64,000 nucleotides of DNA, from contig JAZUFW010000058.1 of assembly GCA_045640905.1 (NCBI GenBank), positions 1-64,000 of the forward strand, given 5' to 3'. This DNA comes from JAILLW01 sp045640905 (GTDB lineage Bacteria; Bacillota; Clostridia; Lachnospirales; Lachnospiraceae). The notes under the pieces are model-generated. The model worked only from the letters and a program-made list of their open reading frames with translations, searched no databases and was not told the origin of the DNA. A program made the translations under genes and the position numbers. Below, in pieces: positions 43,520-52,087 of this stretch; positions within the stretch are counted from its first letter, which is position 1, and every line of letters begins with the position of its first letter.

Positions 43520-44680
43520 ATGAAAGCAAAAGCATTTGTTAAAAAATATACCATGGTTATTGCCTTGGTTATCGTGTTCATACTGTTTACGGCATTGACC
43601 GGCGGACGTCTTTTGTACGCACAGAACCTTTCGAACCTGTTACTTCAGAACTCTTACGTTCTGGTACTGGCATGCGGTATGCTTCTTTGTATACTTACCG
43701 GTGGTAACGTCGATCTTTCTGTCGGATCAACAGTATGTTTGGTCGGAGCTTTGGCTGCTCAGTTATTGGACAAAACAGATATCAATGCAATATTCGTAAT
43801 TATTATCTGCCTGTTGGCAGGTGCGGTAATCGGTGTCCTTCAGGGATATTTAATCGGTTACGTACATATACCTCCTTTTATTTGTACATTGGCAGGTATG
43901 TTCTTATTCAGAGGTTTGGGTCGTGTATTTTTGAATTCAAAGACTGTTGCAGTAAGCAACGAATTGTTCTTAAAAATATTCTTCTCATATATAACAGTTC
44001 CCGGACTTGATGACGGAGATATTAAGATTTCCGCTATCATCCTCGGAGCAGCAGTTGCAATCGGACTTATGGTTGCATTCTTCAATGCCAGAAATAAGAA
44101 AGCAAAGAAAGGATTCGCTGTTGAACCTTTCGGACCTGCTTTTGCAAAGCAGGCAGTTATAGTTGTTGTTATTATGGCATACTGCATCATGCTTTCTCAG
44201 TATAAGGGCGTTTCAATTATGTTGTTATGGGTTATTGCCATTTGTGTAATCTATGCATTTATTACCAGCTCAACAGCATTCGGACGTTACTTCTACGCAG
44301 TAGGCGGAAACGAAAAAGCTACAAAGCTTTCAGGTATCGACACTCGTAAGGTTTACTTCATCGCATACGCTTCAATGTCATTCCTGGCAGGTCTTTCAGG
44401 ACTTTTGATGGCAGCTCGTATCGGATCAATAAACGGTGATACAGGTACTTCTTTTGAAATGGATGCTATCGCGTCATGTTTCATCGGTGGTGCCAGCGCA
44501 TACGGCGGTTCCGGAACGATTGCAGGTGTATGTATCGGTGCTATTTTCCTTGGCGTTATTAACCAGGGTATGTCAATCATCGGTCTTGATAACAACTGGC
44601 AGTACGTAGTTAAAGGTATAGTATTGCTTGTGGCCGTTGTATTTGACGTAGTTTCAAATCACAAGACAGGTAAGTCTTAA
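43520..44680 (+). CDS. Sugar ABC transporter permease (XylH/MglC-like)
   Basis: A 386 aa membrane protein of the branched-chain-type (RbsC/XylH) permease family with about ten hydrophobic segments. Family motifs are NVDLSVGSTVCLVGALAAQL near residue 65, YAVGGNEKATKLSGIDTRKV and AIASCFIGGASAYGGSGTI. It forms the channel of the importer with the ATPase just upstream and the lipoprotein at 40757. The length exceeds RbsC because of an insert near 160-210. Confidence 0.94.
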   Translation: MKAKAFVKKYTMVIALVIVFILFTALTGGRLLYAQNLSNLLLQNSYVLVLACGMLLCILTGGNVDLSVGSTVCLVGALAAQLLDKTDINAIFVIIICLLAGAVIGVLQGYLIGYVHIPPFICTLAGMFLFRGLGRVFLNSKTVAVSNELFLKIFFSYITVPGLDDGDIKISAIILGAAVAIGLMVAFFNARNKKAKKGFAVEPFGPAFAKQAVIVVVIMAYCIMLSQYKGVSIMLLWVIAICVIYAFITSSTAFGRYFYAVGGNEKATKLSGIDTRKVYFIAYASMSFLAGLSGLLMAARIGSINGDTGTSFEMDAIASCFIGGASAYGGSGTIAGVCIGAIFLGVINQGMSIIGLDNNWQYVVKGIVLLVAVVFDVVSNHKTGKS

Positions 44681-44695
44681 AGAAAGAACGAATAT

Positions 44696-44923
44696 ATGGA
44701 TGATTTACGCAGTAATCCCGTAATACATGGAATATTATTGATTCTGATCGGTGCCTATATGGCTTTTATGGGATACAAAATACATGACAATACGGTAAAG
44801 GGGTTATCGAATATGAGTATGCAGACGACCATGACGGTTATGATTTGTATGCTGATTGTCGGTGTTTTGATTATTGGATACGGTGTATTCATATTGATTC
44901 GATCAAAGAAAAATAAAAAGTAA
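44696..44923 (+). CDS. Small two-helix membrane protein
   Basis: A 75 aa protein with hydrophobic segments at about 10-26 and 46-68 and a Lys-rich end. It follows the permease by 15 nt in the same direction. I see no clear ribosome site beyond AAAGAAAGAACG. No family is recognised; a helper of the sugar importer is possible from position only. Confidence 0.6.
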   Translation: MDDLRSNPVIHGILLILIGAYMAFMGYKIHDNTVKGLSNMSMQTTMTVMICMLIVGVLIIGYGVFILIRSKKNKK

Positions 44924-44957
44924 AGATCCTATTCCTTTAGTTGGGTTAATAAGACGC

Positions 44958-44991
44958 GGGAGAGATGTGTTCGACTGGACACATCTCTTTC
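44958..44991 (+). terminator. Terminator of the sugar transport operon
   Basis: AGAGATGTGT and ACACATCTCT form a 10 bp stem (extendable by G-U and G-C pairs) with a TCGACTGG loop, followed by TTCTCGTTTTA. The T run is interrupted. Confidence 0.75.
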
Positions 44992-45072
44992 TCGTTTTAT
45001 GGAAGAGCCTTTTGGGGGGCGCGCTGATTGGGCAGCAAGAAAACGCGATATTTCTTTTTGTTGAAAAAGGTT

Positions 45073-45078
45073 TATAAT
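45073..45078 (+). promoter_or_regulatory. -10 box of the MATE exporter gene
   Basis: TATAAT with only 8 nt between it and the ATG at 45087. The -35 region is weak. The transcript should begin within a few bases of the start codon. Confidence 0.5.
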
Positions 45079-45086
45079 ATGAGATT

Positions 45087-46448
45087 ATGAAAAGAAACAA
45101 ATCATATGAAATGGATATGACGGAAGGCGGCATTTTGCCTAAACTGTTGGTATTTTCGATTCCGCTTATAGCATCCGGCGTTTTGCAGCTTTTGTTTAAT
45201 GCGGCCGATGTCATAGTGGTCGGAAGATTTGCGGGAGAAGAAAGCCTGGCCGCAGTCGGATCCACTTCGTCATTAACCAATTTAATAATTAATCTGTTTA
45301 TCGGCTTTTCCATAGGAGCAAACGTTCTGGCCGCCAATTTCTACGGAGGAAAAAAGGAAAAGGATATTTCGGATACGGTACACACCTCGATTCTGTTCAG
45401 CCTGATAGGCGGAGTGATATTGACCTTCGCAGGGCTTATTTTGTCGCGCCCTATGTTGTCATTAATGGGAACTCCGGAGGATGTCATCAATCATTCGGTA
45501 ACGTATATGCGAATATACTTTTTGGGCATGCCGGTAATGATGCTCTACAATTTCGGTTCATCGATTCTTCGCGCTGTCGGAGATACAAAGAGACCTTTAT
45601 ATTATCTTACGATAGCAGGGGTAATCAATGTTGTGCTGAACCTCTTTTTCGTAATTGTCCTCGGGATGGGTGTTGCCGGGGTTGCTATTGCTACCGTGGT
45701 ATCGCAGGCAGTATCGGGAATACTGGTATTAAGATGCTTAATTAAAGCCGAAGGTGCTTTTCATTTGGACCTGAAAAAATTGAGGATTAATTGGAAAATT
45801 TTGGGAAAGATAGCTGCCATAGGTCTGCCTGCGGGAATTCAAGGGTCCTTGTTCAGCATTTCAAATATTATCATTCAATCCTCAATCAATTCGTTCGGCT
45901 CTGTGGTGATGGCCGGAAACACGGCAGCATCAAATGTTGAAGGATTTGTATATACGTCAATGAATGCCGTTGCACAGACAACGGTCAGTTTCGTCGGACA
46001 AAATGCCGGAGCGAAGAAATTAAAGAGAATTCGCAGAGTCATTATCGACTGTTTTGTGCTGGTAACTGTTGTCGGCCTTGTTTTGGGTAATCTCTGTGTT
46101 ATTTTTGACGGTCCGCTTTTGGGGCTATATTCGTCAGCCGACGAAGTAATAAAAGCAGGCTCTATCAGACTGAAGTATATCGGAACGCTCTATTGCACGT
46201 GCGGAATAATGGAAGTTTTGGTCAGCGGAATGAGAGGGCTCGGAAGAAGTATTGTTCCGACCATAATTTCATTGCTGGGAGCATGTGTCTTTCGTATTAT
46301 TTATATTTTTACATATTTTGCAAATCATAAATCGCTGGAGATTTTGTATTTATCTTACCCGATTTCCTGGGTTATCACATCGCTGGCACATCTTTGCGCG
46401 CTTATACTGATTTATAGGAGCTTTTGCAGAAATATTTCACAAAAATAA
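45087..46448 (+). CDS. MATE family multidrug/cation exporter
   Basis: A 453 aa protein with about twelve hydrophobic segments in two related halves. Family signs are FSIPLIASGVLQLLFNAADVIVVGRFAGEESLAAVG in the first half and the matching AIGLPAGIQGSLFSISNIIIQSSINSFG in the second. MATE proteins expel drugs, toxins or organic cations using a sodium or proton gradient. The substrate cannot be told. No Shine-Dalgarno sequence is present upstream of the ATG. Confidence 0.92.
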   Translation: MKRNKSYEMDMTEGGILPKLLVFSIPLIASGVLQLLFNAADVIVVGRFAGEESLAAVGSTSSLTNLIINLFIGFSIGANVLAANFYGGKKEKDISDTVHTSILFSLIGGVILTFAGLILSRPMLSLMGTPEDVINHSVTYMRIYFLGMPVMMLYNFGSSILRAVGDTKRPLYYLTIAGVINVVLNLFFVIVLGMGVAGVAIATVVSQAVSGILVLRCLIKAEGAFHLDLKKLRINWKILGKIAAIGLPAGIQGSLFSISNIIIQSSINSFGSVVMAGNTAASNVEGFVYTSMNAVAQTTVSFVGQNAGAKKLKRIRRVIIDCFVLVTVVGLVLGNLCVIFDGPLLGLYSSADEVIKAGSIRLKYIGTLYCTCGIMEVLVSGMRGLGRSIVPTIISLLGACVFRIIYIFTYFANHKSLEILYLSYPISWVITSLAHLCALILIYRSFCRNISQK

Positions 46449-46452
46449 CGTA

Positions 46453-46464
46453 ACACATGATATA
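46453..46464 (+). promoter_or_regulatory. Extended -10 of the Cys-rich protein gene
   Basis: TGATATAAT sits about 46 nt before the gene at 46511, immediately after the MATE gene. I see no clear -35 box. A ribosome site AAAGGAG follows. Confidence 0.4.
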
Positions 46465-46510
46465 ATAAGGGTGATTATGGGATGTTTTACCCAAAAAGGA
46501 GAATGTGGAA

Positions 46511-47626
46511 ATGAACGGTTTTGCGAAAGCTTTAACTGCGATACTCGGAATAATAGCGGTAATAGCGTGTCTTACGACTATTGGCATTATTGGATATACG
46601 GCAACTCACGGAAATATTCAAAAAACGGATTTGGCAAACGGAAAACTGCCGGAAGATGAAATTCTTAACGTTAATCCCGTTCCGACGCAAATTCCTGCGG
46701 CGGATCCGAACGCTACGGCAACTCCGGTTCCGGTTTTCTCCGGGCATATTCACGACTATAAGGAAACAATTATTCAGAAAGTATCCTGCCTTGAACCGGG
46801 GCAGGTCAGATATGCGTGCTCCTGCGGAGATTCGTATACTGTCGATCTCCTGGCCACAGGACATTTGCCTAATGATGAGTGGGAAATCGAAAAGGAACCC
46901 ACATCAAATTCGGACGGTAGCAGGATTAAGAGATGCCTGTACTGTAATGAAATTGTTGAAAGGGAAATCCTGCCGGCTACAAAAGAAGGAACTGTAAAGG
47001 ATGAAAACGGAAATGATGTAAAGCATGAGCATCTGTATGTAGCTACTACCGAAAGAGAGGCTACTTGCGTAATGGCCGGACTTCGTAAACATACATGTTC
47101 CTGCGGCAGTTTTTATACCGAAAGCATTCCTGCAGTGGGTCATGTACCCGGACAGTGGACAGAAACGGTTACGCCCGATGCGAATACATACGGAATAGAA
47201 GTCAGAACCTGTTCTGTATGCGGAGCTCAGATAGACATCAGATATTTGCCTGCATTGACACCGTCACCGGATGCCAGTGCTTCTTCGTCGGCCAGCGCGA
47301 CACCTTCGAGTGCACCCAGTTCTTCTGCTTCGAAGAATCAGTCTTCGCCCACGCCTTCGCCTACACCGCATGTGCATCAATATACTTCATATGTTGTTAC
47401 ACCTGCTACCTGTACGGAAAAGGGTGTCAGATGTTGGGTTTGCTCATGTGGCGATACATATTCCGAGAGCATCGAACTGAATCCCGATGCACATCATTAT
47501 GAAGCTACATTTGTTGCTCCTACAAGGACGCAGCAGGGATATACGATATACACTTGTACCAGATGTAATTTCAGCTACAAGGATAATTACATTATGGCAT
47601 TGACCAACGATACGGATGAAGAATAA
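46511..47626 (+). CDS. Membrane-anchored Cys-rich repeat protein
   Basis: The 371 aa product (ATG 46511, 8 nt after AAAGGAG) has an N-terminal membrane segment (about 5-30), a Pro/Thr linker, then three repeats (about 75-145, 165-245 and 290-365). Each has a His-rich start, a Cys-Ser-Cys-Gly block (CSCGDSYT, CSCGSFYTE, CSCGDTYSE), then a second Cys-x-x-Cys (CLYCNE, CSVCGA, CTRCNF). A Ser/Pro linker separates repeats two and three. The Cys and His spacing suggests metal binding or disulfides at the cell surface. The function is unknown. Confidence 0.75.
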   Translation: MNGFAKALTAILGIIAVIACLTTIGIIGYTATHGNIQKTDLANGKLPEDEILNVNPVPTQIPAADPNATATPVPVFSGHIHDYKETIIQKVSCLEPGQVRYACSCGDSYTVDLLATGHLPNDEWEIEKEPTSNSDGSRIKRCLYCNEIVEREILPATKEGTVKDENGNDVKHEHLYVATTEREATCVMAGLRKHTCSCGSFYTESIPAVGHVPGQWTETVTPDANTYGIEVRTCSVCGAQIDIRYLPALTPSPDASASSSASATPSSAPSSSASKNQSSPTPSPTPHVHQYTSYVVTPATCTEKGVRCWVCSCGDTYSESIELNPDAHHYEATFVAPTRTQQGYTIYTCTRCNFSYKDNYIMALTNDTDEE

Positions 47627-47637
47627 GGAGGTGGCCT

Positions 47638-49242
47638 ATGAAACTTGTTTTTATCGGAGCTGACCATGAGGTAACCGGTTCCTGTCACTATTTGAACGTA
47701 GGGGATAAGCATATCCTGGTTGATTACGGAATGGAACAGGGCGCTAATGCGTTTGAAAATGCCGATTTGCCTGTTGCCGAATCGATGATTGACTATGTTC
47801 TTTTGACCCATGCTCATGTTGATCATACCGGTATGTTGCCGTTATTGGTTGCGCGAGGATTTAAGGGACAGATTATTGCCACAAAGGCTACTGCCGATTT
47901 GTGCAGCATTATGTTACGTGACTGCGCTCATATTCAGATGCAGGAAGCTGAATGGAAAAACCGAAAGGCCAAGCGTAGTTCTTCAACACCTGTCGTTGAA
48001 CCCATATATACCATGGAAGATGCCGATTCGGCTATCAAGAAACTGGTTCCGTATTCATACAACCAGATTATTGAATTGTGCGAAGGCGTTAAAGTAAGGT
48101 TTACGGATATAGGACATCTTTTGGGCTCTGCCAGCATCGAAGTGTGGGCTACCGAAGGAGATGTTACCAAGAAGATAGTTTTTTCCGGAGATATCGGAAA
48201 CAAGAATCAGCCGCTGATTAAAAATCCTTCATATACTCAGGAAGCTGATTATGTATTGATGGAGTCAACCTACGGTGACAGACTTCATCCGGAAAACTCT
48301 ACAAATTATGTAAAAGAATTGGCTGAAATATTGCAGACTACGTTTGACAGAGGAGGAAATGTGGTAATTCCTTCTTTTGCAGTGGGAAGAACGCAGGAAA
48401 TATTGTATTTTATCAGAAAAATCAAGGAAGATAATCTGGTAAAAGGTCATGGAGAATTCCCGGTATATGTTGATAGCCCTTTGGCTGTTGAAGCGACGGG
48501 TATTTTCCATAGAAATGAAATAGAATGCTTCGATGAAGAAGCCATGGCGGTAGTAAAGAAAGGAATAAATCCGATATCTTTCCCCGGCTTGAAACTGGCT
48601 ATCACATCGGATGAATCAAAATTTATCAACTTTGAGAATACACCGAAAGTTATTATTTCCGCATCAGGTATGTGTGAAGCGGGTCGTATCAGACACCACT
48701 TAAAGCATAATCTGTGGCGCAAGGAATGTACAATTCTGTTCGTCGGATACCAGGCAGTGGGAACGTTGGGAAGAGTAATAGCTGAGGGTGTTGACGAGGT
48801 TAAACTGTTCGGTGAACCGATTAAGGTAGAAGCCGAAATCAGGCAGCTGACGGGACTTTCGGGACATGCCGATAAAGACGGATTGCTTGAATGGATTAAT
48901 GCGTTTAACGAGAAGCCGAGGAAGGTATTTGTTGTCCACGGTGAAGACAGCGTCGTAAAGAGCTTTGTAGAATGCCTGCAGGTTGAATACGGAATAAAGG
49001 CAAGCGCACCGTATTCGGGTTCTGTGTTTAATCTTTTGACTAACAGATTCGAATATGAAGCTGAACCTATTCCCGTTAAGAAAACGACCAAGAGCAAGGC
49101 CTCTTCCGATGTATTTGCCCGTCTTTTGGCAGCAGGCCAGAGATTGCTTGCGGTTATTCATAAGAATGAAGGCGGCGCCAATAAGGATTTGGCAAAGTTT
49201 GCGGATCAGATAACATCTCTTTGCGATAAATGGGATGATTAA
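47638..49242 (+). CDS. Beta-CASP metallo-beta-lactamase fold RNase
   Basis: A 534 aa protein: the MBL metal site HAHVDHTGMLP, DIGHLLGSASIEVW and the GDIGNKNQPL block make the two-metal core, and the beta-CASP part (about 200-400) has the EST and SGMCEAGRIRHHL motifs. The final part has VVHGEDSVVKSF. Relatives are CPSF-like RNA exonucleases/endonucleases. It follows the Cys-rich gene by 11 nt and precedes thyA by 22 nt, so may be co-transcribed. Confidence 0.88.
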   Translation: MKLVFIGADHEVTGSCHYLNVGDKHILVDYGMEQGANAFENADLPVAESMIDYVLLTHAHVDHTGMLPLLVARGFKGQIIATKATADLCSIMLRDCAHIQMQEAEWKNRKAKRSSSTPVVEPIYTMEDADSAIKKLVPYSYNQIIELCEGVKVRFTDIGHLLGSASIEVWATEGDVTKKIVFSGDIGNKNQPLIKNPSYTQEADYVLMESTYGDRLHPENSTNYVKELAEILQTTFDRGGNVVIPSFAVGRTQEILYFIRKIKEDNLVKGHGEFPVYVDSPLAVEATGIFHRNEIECFDEEAMAVVKKGINPISFPGLKLAITSDESKFINFENTPKVIISASGMCEAGRIRHHLKHNLWRKECTILFVGYQAVGTLGRVIAEGVDEVKLFGEPIKVEAEIRQLTGLSGHADKDGLLEWINAFNEKPRKVFVVHGEDSVVKSFVECLQVEYGIKASAPYSGSVFNLLTNRFEYEAEPIPVKKTTKSKASSDVFARLLAAGQRLLAVIHKNEGGANKDLAKFADQITSLCDKWDD

Positions 49243-49264
49243 ATAGTGGTTCATAGGAGAAGAT

Positions 49265-50113
49265 ATGAGTAAGGCTGATGAAATTTTTATCAATATGTGT
49301 AAGGACATATTGGAAAACGGTACTACCACCGAAGGAGAAAAGGTGCGCCCTCATTGGAGCGACGGAACACCTGCTTATACGATTAAAAAATTCGGAGTAG
49401 TCAATCGATATGATTTGCGGGAGGAGTTTCCGCTGCTTACATTAAGAAAGACCGCCCTTAAATCGGCTACGGATGAAATGCTGTGGATTTGGCAGTTAAA
49501 AAGTAACAACATTAATGAACTGCATTCGCACATATGGGACGAATGGGCTGATGAGAACGGCTCAATCGGTAAAGCATACGGTTATCAACTGGGAGTAAAG
49601 CATCAATATAAAGAAGGAATGATGGACCAGGTTGACAGGGTTATCTATGACTTAAAGAATAATCCTTTCAGCAGACGTATTATGACGAATATATATGTGC
49701 ATCAGGATTTACATGAGATGAATCTTTACCCTTGCGCATACAGTATGACATTTAACGTAACACAAAGGCCGGGAGAAGATAAACTGACCTTGAATGCCGT
49801 ATTAAATCAGCGTTCTCAGGATGTGTTGGCAGCAAATAACTGGAACGTGGTTCAATATTCGGTTCTTTTGCATATGCTGGCACAAACATGCGATATGAAT
49901 GTCGGTGAACTGGTCCATGTTATTGCCGATGCACACATCTATGACAGACATGTGCCCCTGATTAAGGAGTTAATATCGAGAGAGCCTTTGGAAGCTCCCA
50001 AATTCTGGCTTAATCCCGAAATACATGATTTCTATAAGTTTACCAGAGATGATGTAAAGGCCATTGATTATAATACTCATCCTCAGATAGAGGATATACC
50101 TATAGCCATATAA
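49265..50113 (+). CDS. thyA: Thymidylate synthase (ThyA)
   Basis: ThyA makes dTMP from dUMP with methylene-tetrahydrofolate, giving dihydrofolate. The 282 aa protein has the N-terminal phosphate-binding Arg region, FSRRIMTNIYV, the nucleophile in LYPCAYSMTFNV, QRSQDVLAANNWNVVQYS and DAHIYDRHV. The residue after the Pro-Cys is Ala, where the E. coli enzyme has His. The folA gene follows 11 nt later and recycles the product. Confidence 0.94.
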   Translation: MSKADEIFINMCKDILENGTTTEGEKVRPHWSDGTPAYTIKKFGVVNRYDLREEFPLLTLRKTALKSATDEMLWIWQLKSNNINELHSHIWDEWADENGSIGKAYGYQLGVKHQYKEGMMDQVDRVIYDLKNNPFSRRIMTNIYVHQDLHEMNLYPCAYSMTFNVTQRPGEDKLTLNAVLNQRSQDVLAANNWNVVQYSVLLHMLAQTCDMNVGELVHVIADAHIYDRHVPLIKELISREPLEAPKFWLNPEIHDFYKFTRDDVKAIDYNTHPQIEDIPIAI

Positions 50114-50124
50114 AGGAGTTATTA

Positions 50125-50619
50125 ATGAATTTCATTGTAAATGTTGATGAAAATTGGGCAATCGGAAATAAAGGCGAACTGCTGGTTCATATTCCGGCCG
50201 ACATGAAGATGTTTCGACAGGAAACCACGGGCAAAGTAGTGGTACTCGGAAGGAAAACGTTGGAAACTTTTCCGCAGAAGCAACCGCTTAAAAACCGAAC
50301 AAATATTATTTTGACTTCGGACCGTGGATTTAAGGCGGGAGATGCAATTGTTGTTCACAGCATTGACGAACTGCTTGAGGAACTCAAAAAATATGATGAT
50401 GACGATATCTATATAATCGGAGGCGACAGCGTTTACAGACAAATGTTTCCGTATGTTAATACCGCACACGTGACGAAGGTGGATCACAAGTATGATGCCG
50501 ATTCGCATTTTCCGAATCTCGATGAGGATCCGGAGTGGGAAATAACAGCATCTTCCGAAGAACAATACTATTTTGACCTGACGTATCATTTCCTTAAATA
50601 CGAAAGGAAAAACAAATGA
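50125..50619 (+). CDS. folA: Dihydrofolate reductase
   Basis: A 164 aa NADPH-dependent enzyme that reduces dihydrofolate made by ThyA. Family motifs are VDENWAIGNKGELLVHIPADMKMF at the N-terminus, VVVLGRKTLETFP, NIILTSDRGFKA and IIGGDSVYRQMFP. The length is standard. The stop codon overlaps the next start (a secreted glucanase) by 4 nt, an unusual partner. Confidence 0.94.
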   Translation: MNFIVNVDENWAIGNKGELLVHIPADMKMFRQETTGKVVVLGRKTLETFPQKQPLKNRTNIILTSDRGFKAGDAIVVHSIDELLEELKKYDDDDIYIIGGDSVYRQMFPYVNTAHVTKVDHKYDADSHFPNLDEDPEWEITASSEEQYYFDLTYHFLKYERKNK

Positions 50620-52001
50620 GAAAGATAACGATTTCGGTACTTGCGTTATTGGCAGTATTGGGAATGACGGCGTGCTCCCTGATTAATATAGAAGTTCATA
50701 ATCCGCCGAGCGAAAATGTTGAAAACAATTCCGAAACGAAAATAACTTCAGAAGCCAAGGAAGACATTGTCGTTGATATGGAAGAAAAGGAAGATACGGC
50801 GGAAGAATTACAAAGAGAAGAACTTCCAAAAGAAGAAGTCAAGACAGACGAATCAAAGGATAACAATATGGATAATGATTCCGATAAAGAGGCTCTTTCG
50901 CAATCCGCTCAAGGCGGAAGCAGCGAAGAAGCCCTTTTGTTTGCAGCCAACTTAAAAGCCGGATGGAATTTGGGAAATACGCTTGATGCCTGCAATGCGG
51001 GACAGAACAATCAGGTCAATTCCGAGGTTTGCTGGGGAAATCCCAAAACTACAAAAGAAATGATAGCAGCAGTCAAAAATGCCGGATATACCACTATCAG
51101 AATTCCTGTTTCGTGGCATAATCATATAACATTGACTGAAGATAACAGGATGCTTATTGATGATTCATGGCTTAAAAGAGTGAAGGAAGTCGTGGGATAC
51201 GCCATCGATAATGATATGTACGTCATAATCAATATTCATCATGATAATGAACCGGAAGGCAAAAGAGGCTATATTCCCGATTATGAGAACGAGGAACAGG
51301 CCCTTTGGTATGTCGGCGAGGTGTGGTCTCAGGTTGCACCATATTTTAATGAATTTGATAATCATTTGATTTTTGAAGGATTGAATGAACCGCGACTGAC
51401 AAATGACGATGCCAATGAATGGTGGCTTGATGAGAACTCGGATCATTGCAAAGAAGCCGTAGATGTGATTAACAAATTGAACCAGAAATTCGTTGACACG
51501 GTGCGTGCCACGGGCGGATACAATGCAGAAAGATATCTGATGGTGCCGGGGTATTGTGCTTCCATGCAGGGTGCTGTAACCAAAGGATTTGCGGTACCGA
51601 ACGACAGTGCTTCAAATCGCATCATGATTTCGCTCCATGCATATATTCCGTACAGCTTTGCACTGAATGAAGATACATCTCTGGCAACATTTGATCCCGA
51701 TGATGTTAATTCGACGTATGATATTGATCATACTATTAAGAAAATGAAGGAAAAATTCATCGACAAAGGTATTCCGGTAGTCATCGGTGAATTTGGCGCC
51801 AGAGATAAAAACGGTAATGTGGATGAAAGAATAAAGTATTATAACTACTTTACTTTAAAATGTTCCGAAAACGGTATTCCCTGCTGTGTATGGGATAACG
51901 GTGTATTTAGCGGAAACGGAGAAAGATTCGGCCTTTTGGACAGAGAAAAATGTGAGTTTGTTGACAAAGATATTGTAAATGCAATGGTTTTAAACTTTTA
52001 A
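50616..52001 (+). CDS. Secreted GH5 endoglucanase lipoprotein
   Basis: A 461 aa cellulase-family enzyme that cuts beta-1,4-glucan or a related polymer at the cell surface. It has a signal peptide with lipobox TACS (C about 21), an acidic Glu/Lys-rich spacer (about 28-98) and a GH5 barrel with WNLGNTLDACN, IRIPVSWHNHI, the acid/base Glu in FEGLNEPRL and the nucleophile Glu in VIGEFGARDKN. The start overlaps folA by 4 nt, so its translation depends on folA. Confidence 0.92.
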   Translation: MRKITISVLALLAVLGMTACSLINIEVHNPPSENVENNSETKITSEAKEDIVVDMEEKEDTAEELQREELPKEEVKTDESKDNNMDNDSDKEALSQSAQGGSSEEALLFAANLKAGWNLGNTLDACNAGQNNQVNSEVCWGNPKTTKEMIAAVKNAGYTTIRIPVSWHNHITLTEDNRMLIDDSWLKRVKEVVGYAIDNDMYVIINIHHDNEPEGKRGYIPDYENEEQALWYVGEVWSQVAPYFNEFDNHLIFEGLNEPRLTNDDANEWWLDENSDHCKEAVDVINKLNQKFVDTVRATGGYNAERYLMVPGYCASMQGAVTKGFAVPNDSASNRIMISLHAYIPYSFALNEDTSLATFDPDDVNSTYDIDHTIKKMKEKFIDKGIPVVIGEFGARDKNGNVDERIKYYNYFTLKCSENGIPCCVWDNGVFSGNGERFGLLDREKCEFVDKDIVNAMVLNF

Positions 52002-52015
52002 TCATTCAGACGGCG

Positions 52016-52024
52016 TGATATAAT
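52016..52024 (+). promoter_or_regulatory. Extended -10 of ilvE
   Basis: TGATATAAT, an extended -10, about 64 nt before the ilvE ATG and just after the glucanase stop. The leader carries an AGAGAGGA ribosome site. I saw no T-box signature. Confidence 0.5.
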
Positions 52025-52087
52025 ACGAATTTAGACATATTGTAAAATTGCTTGTAAAGCATGAAATAAAGAAGAGAGGATAAACAC

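Noticed and set aside
47095..47502. Plus-strand frame rich in Cys inside the Cys-rich protein gene
   Set aside because: It is a shifted reading of the repeat gene; the true frame has the ribosome site, membrane helix and regular motif spacing.
52002..52087. T-box or leader peptide in front of ilvE
   Set aside because: The leader is only about 60 nt after the -10 and shows no T-box core or codon run.
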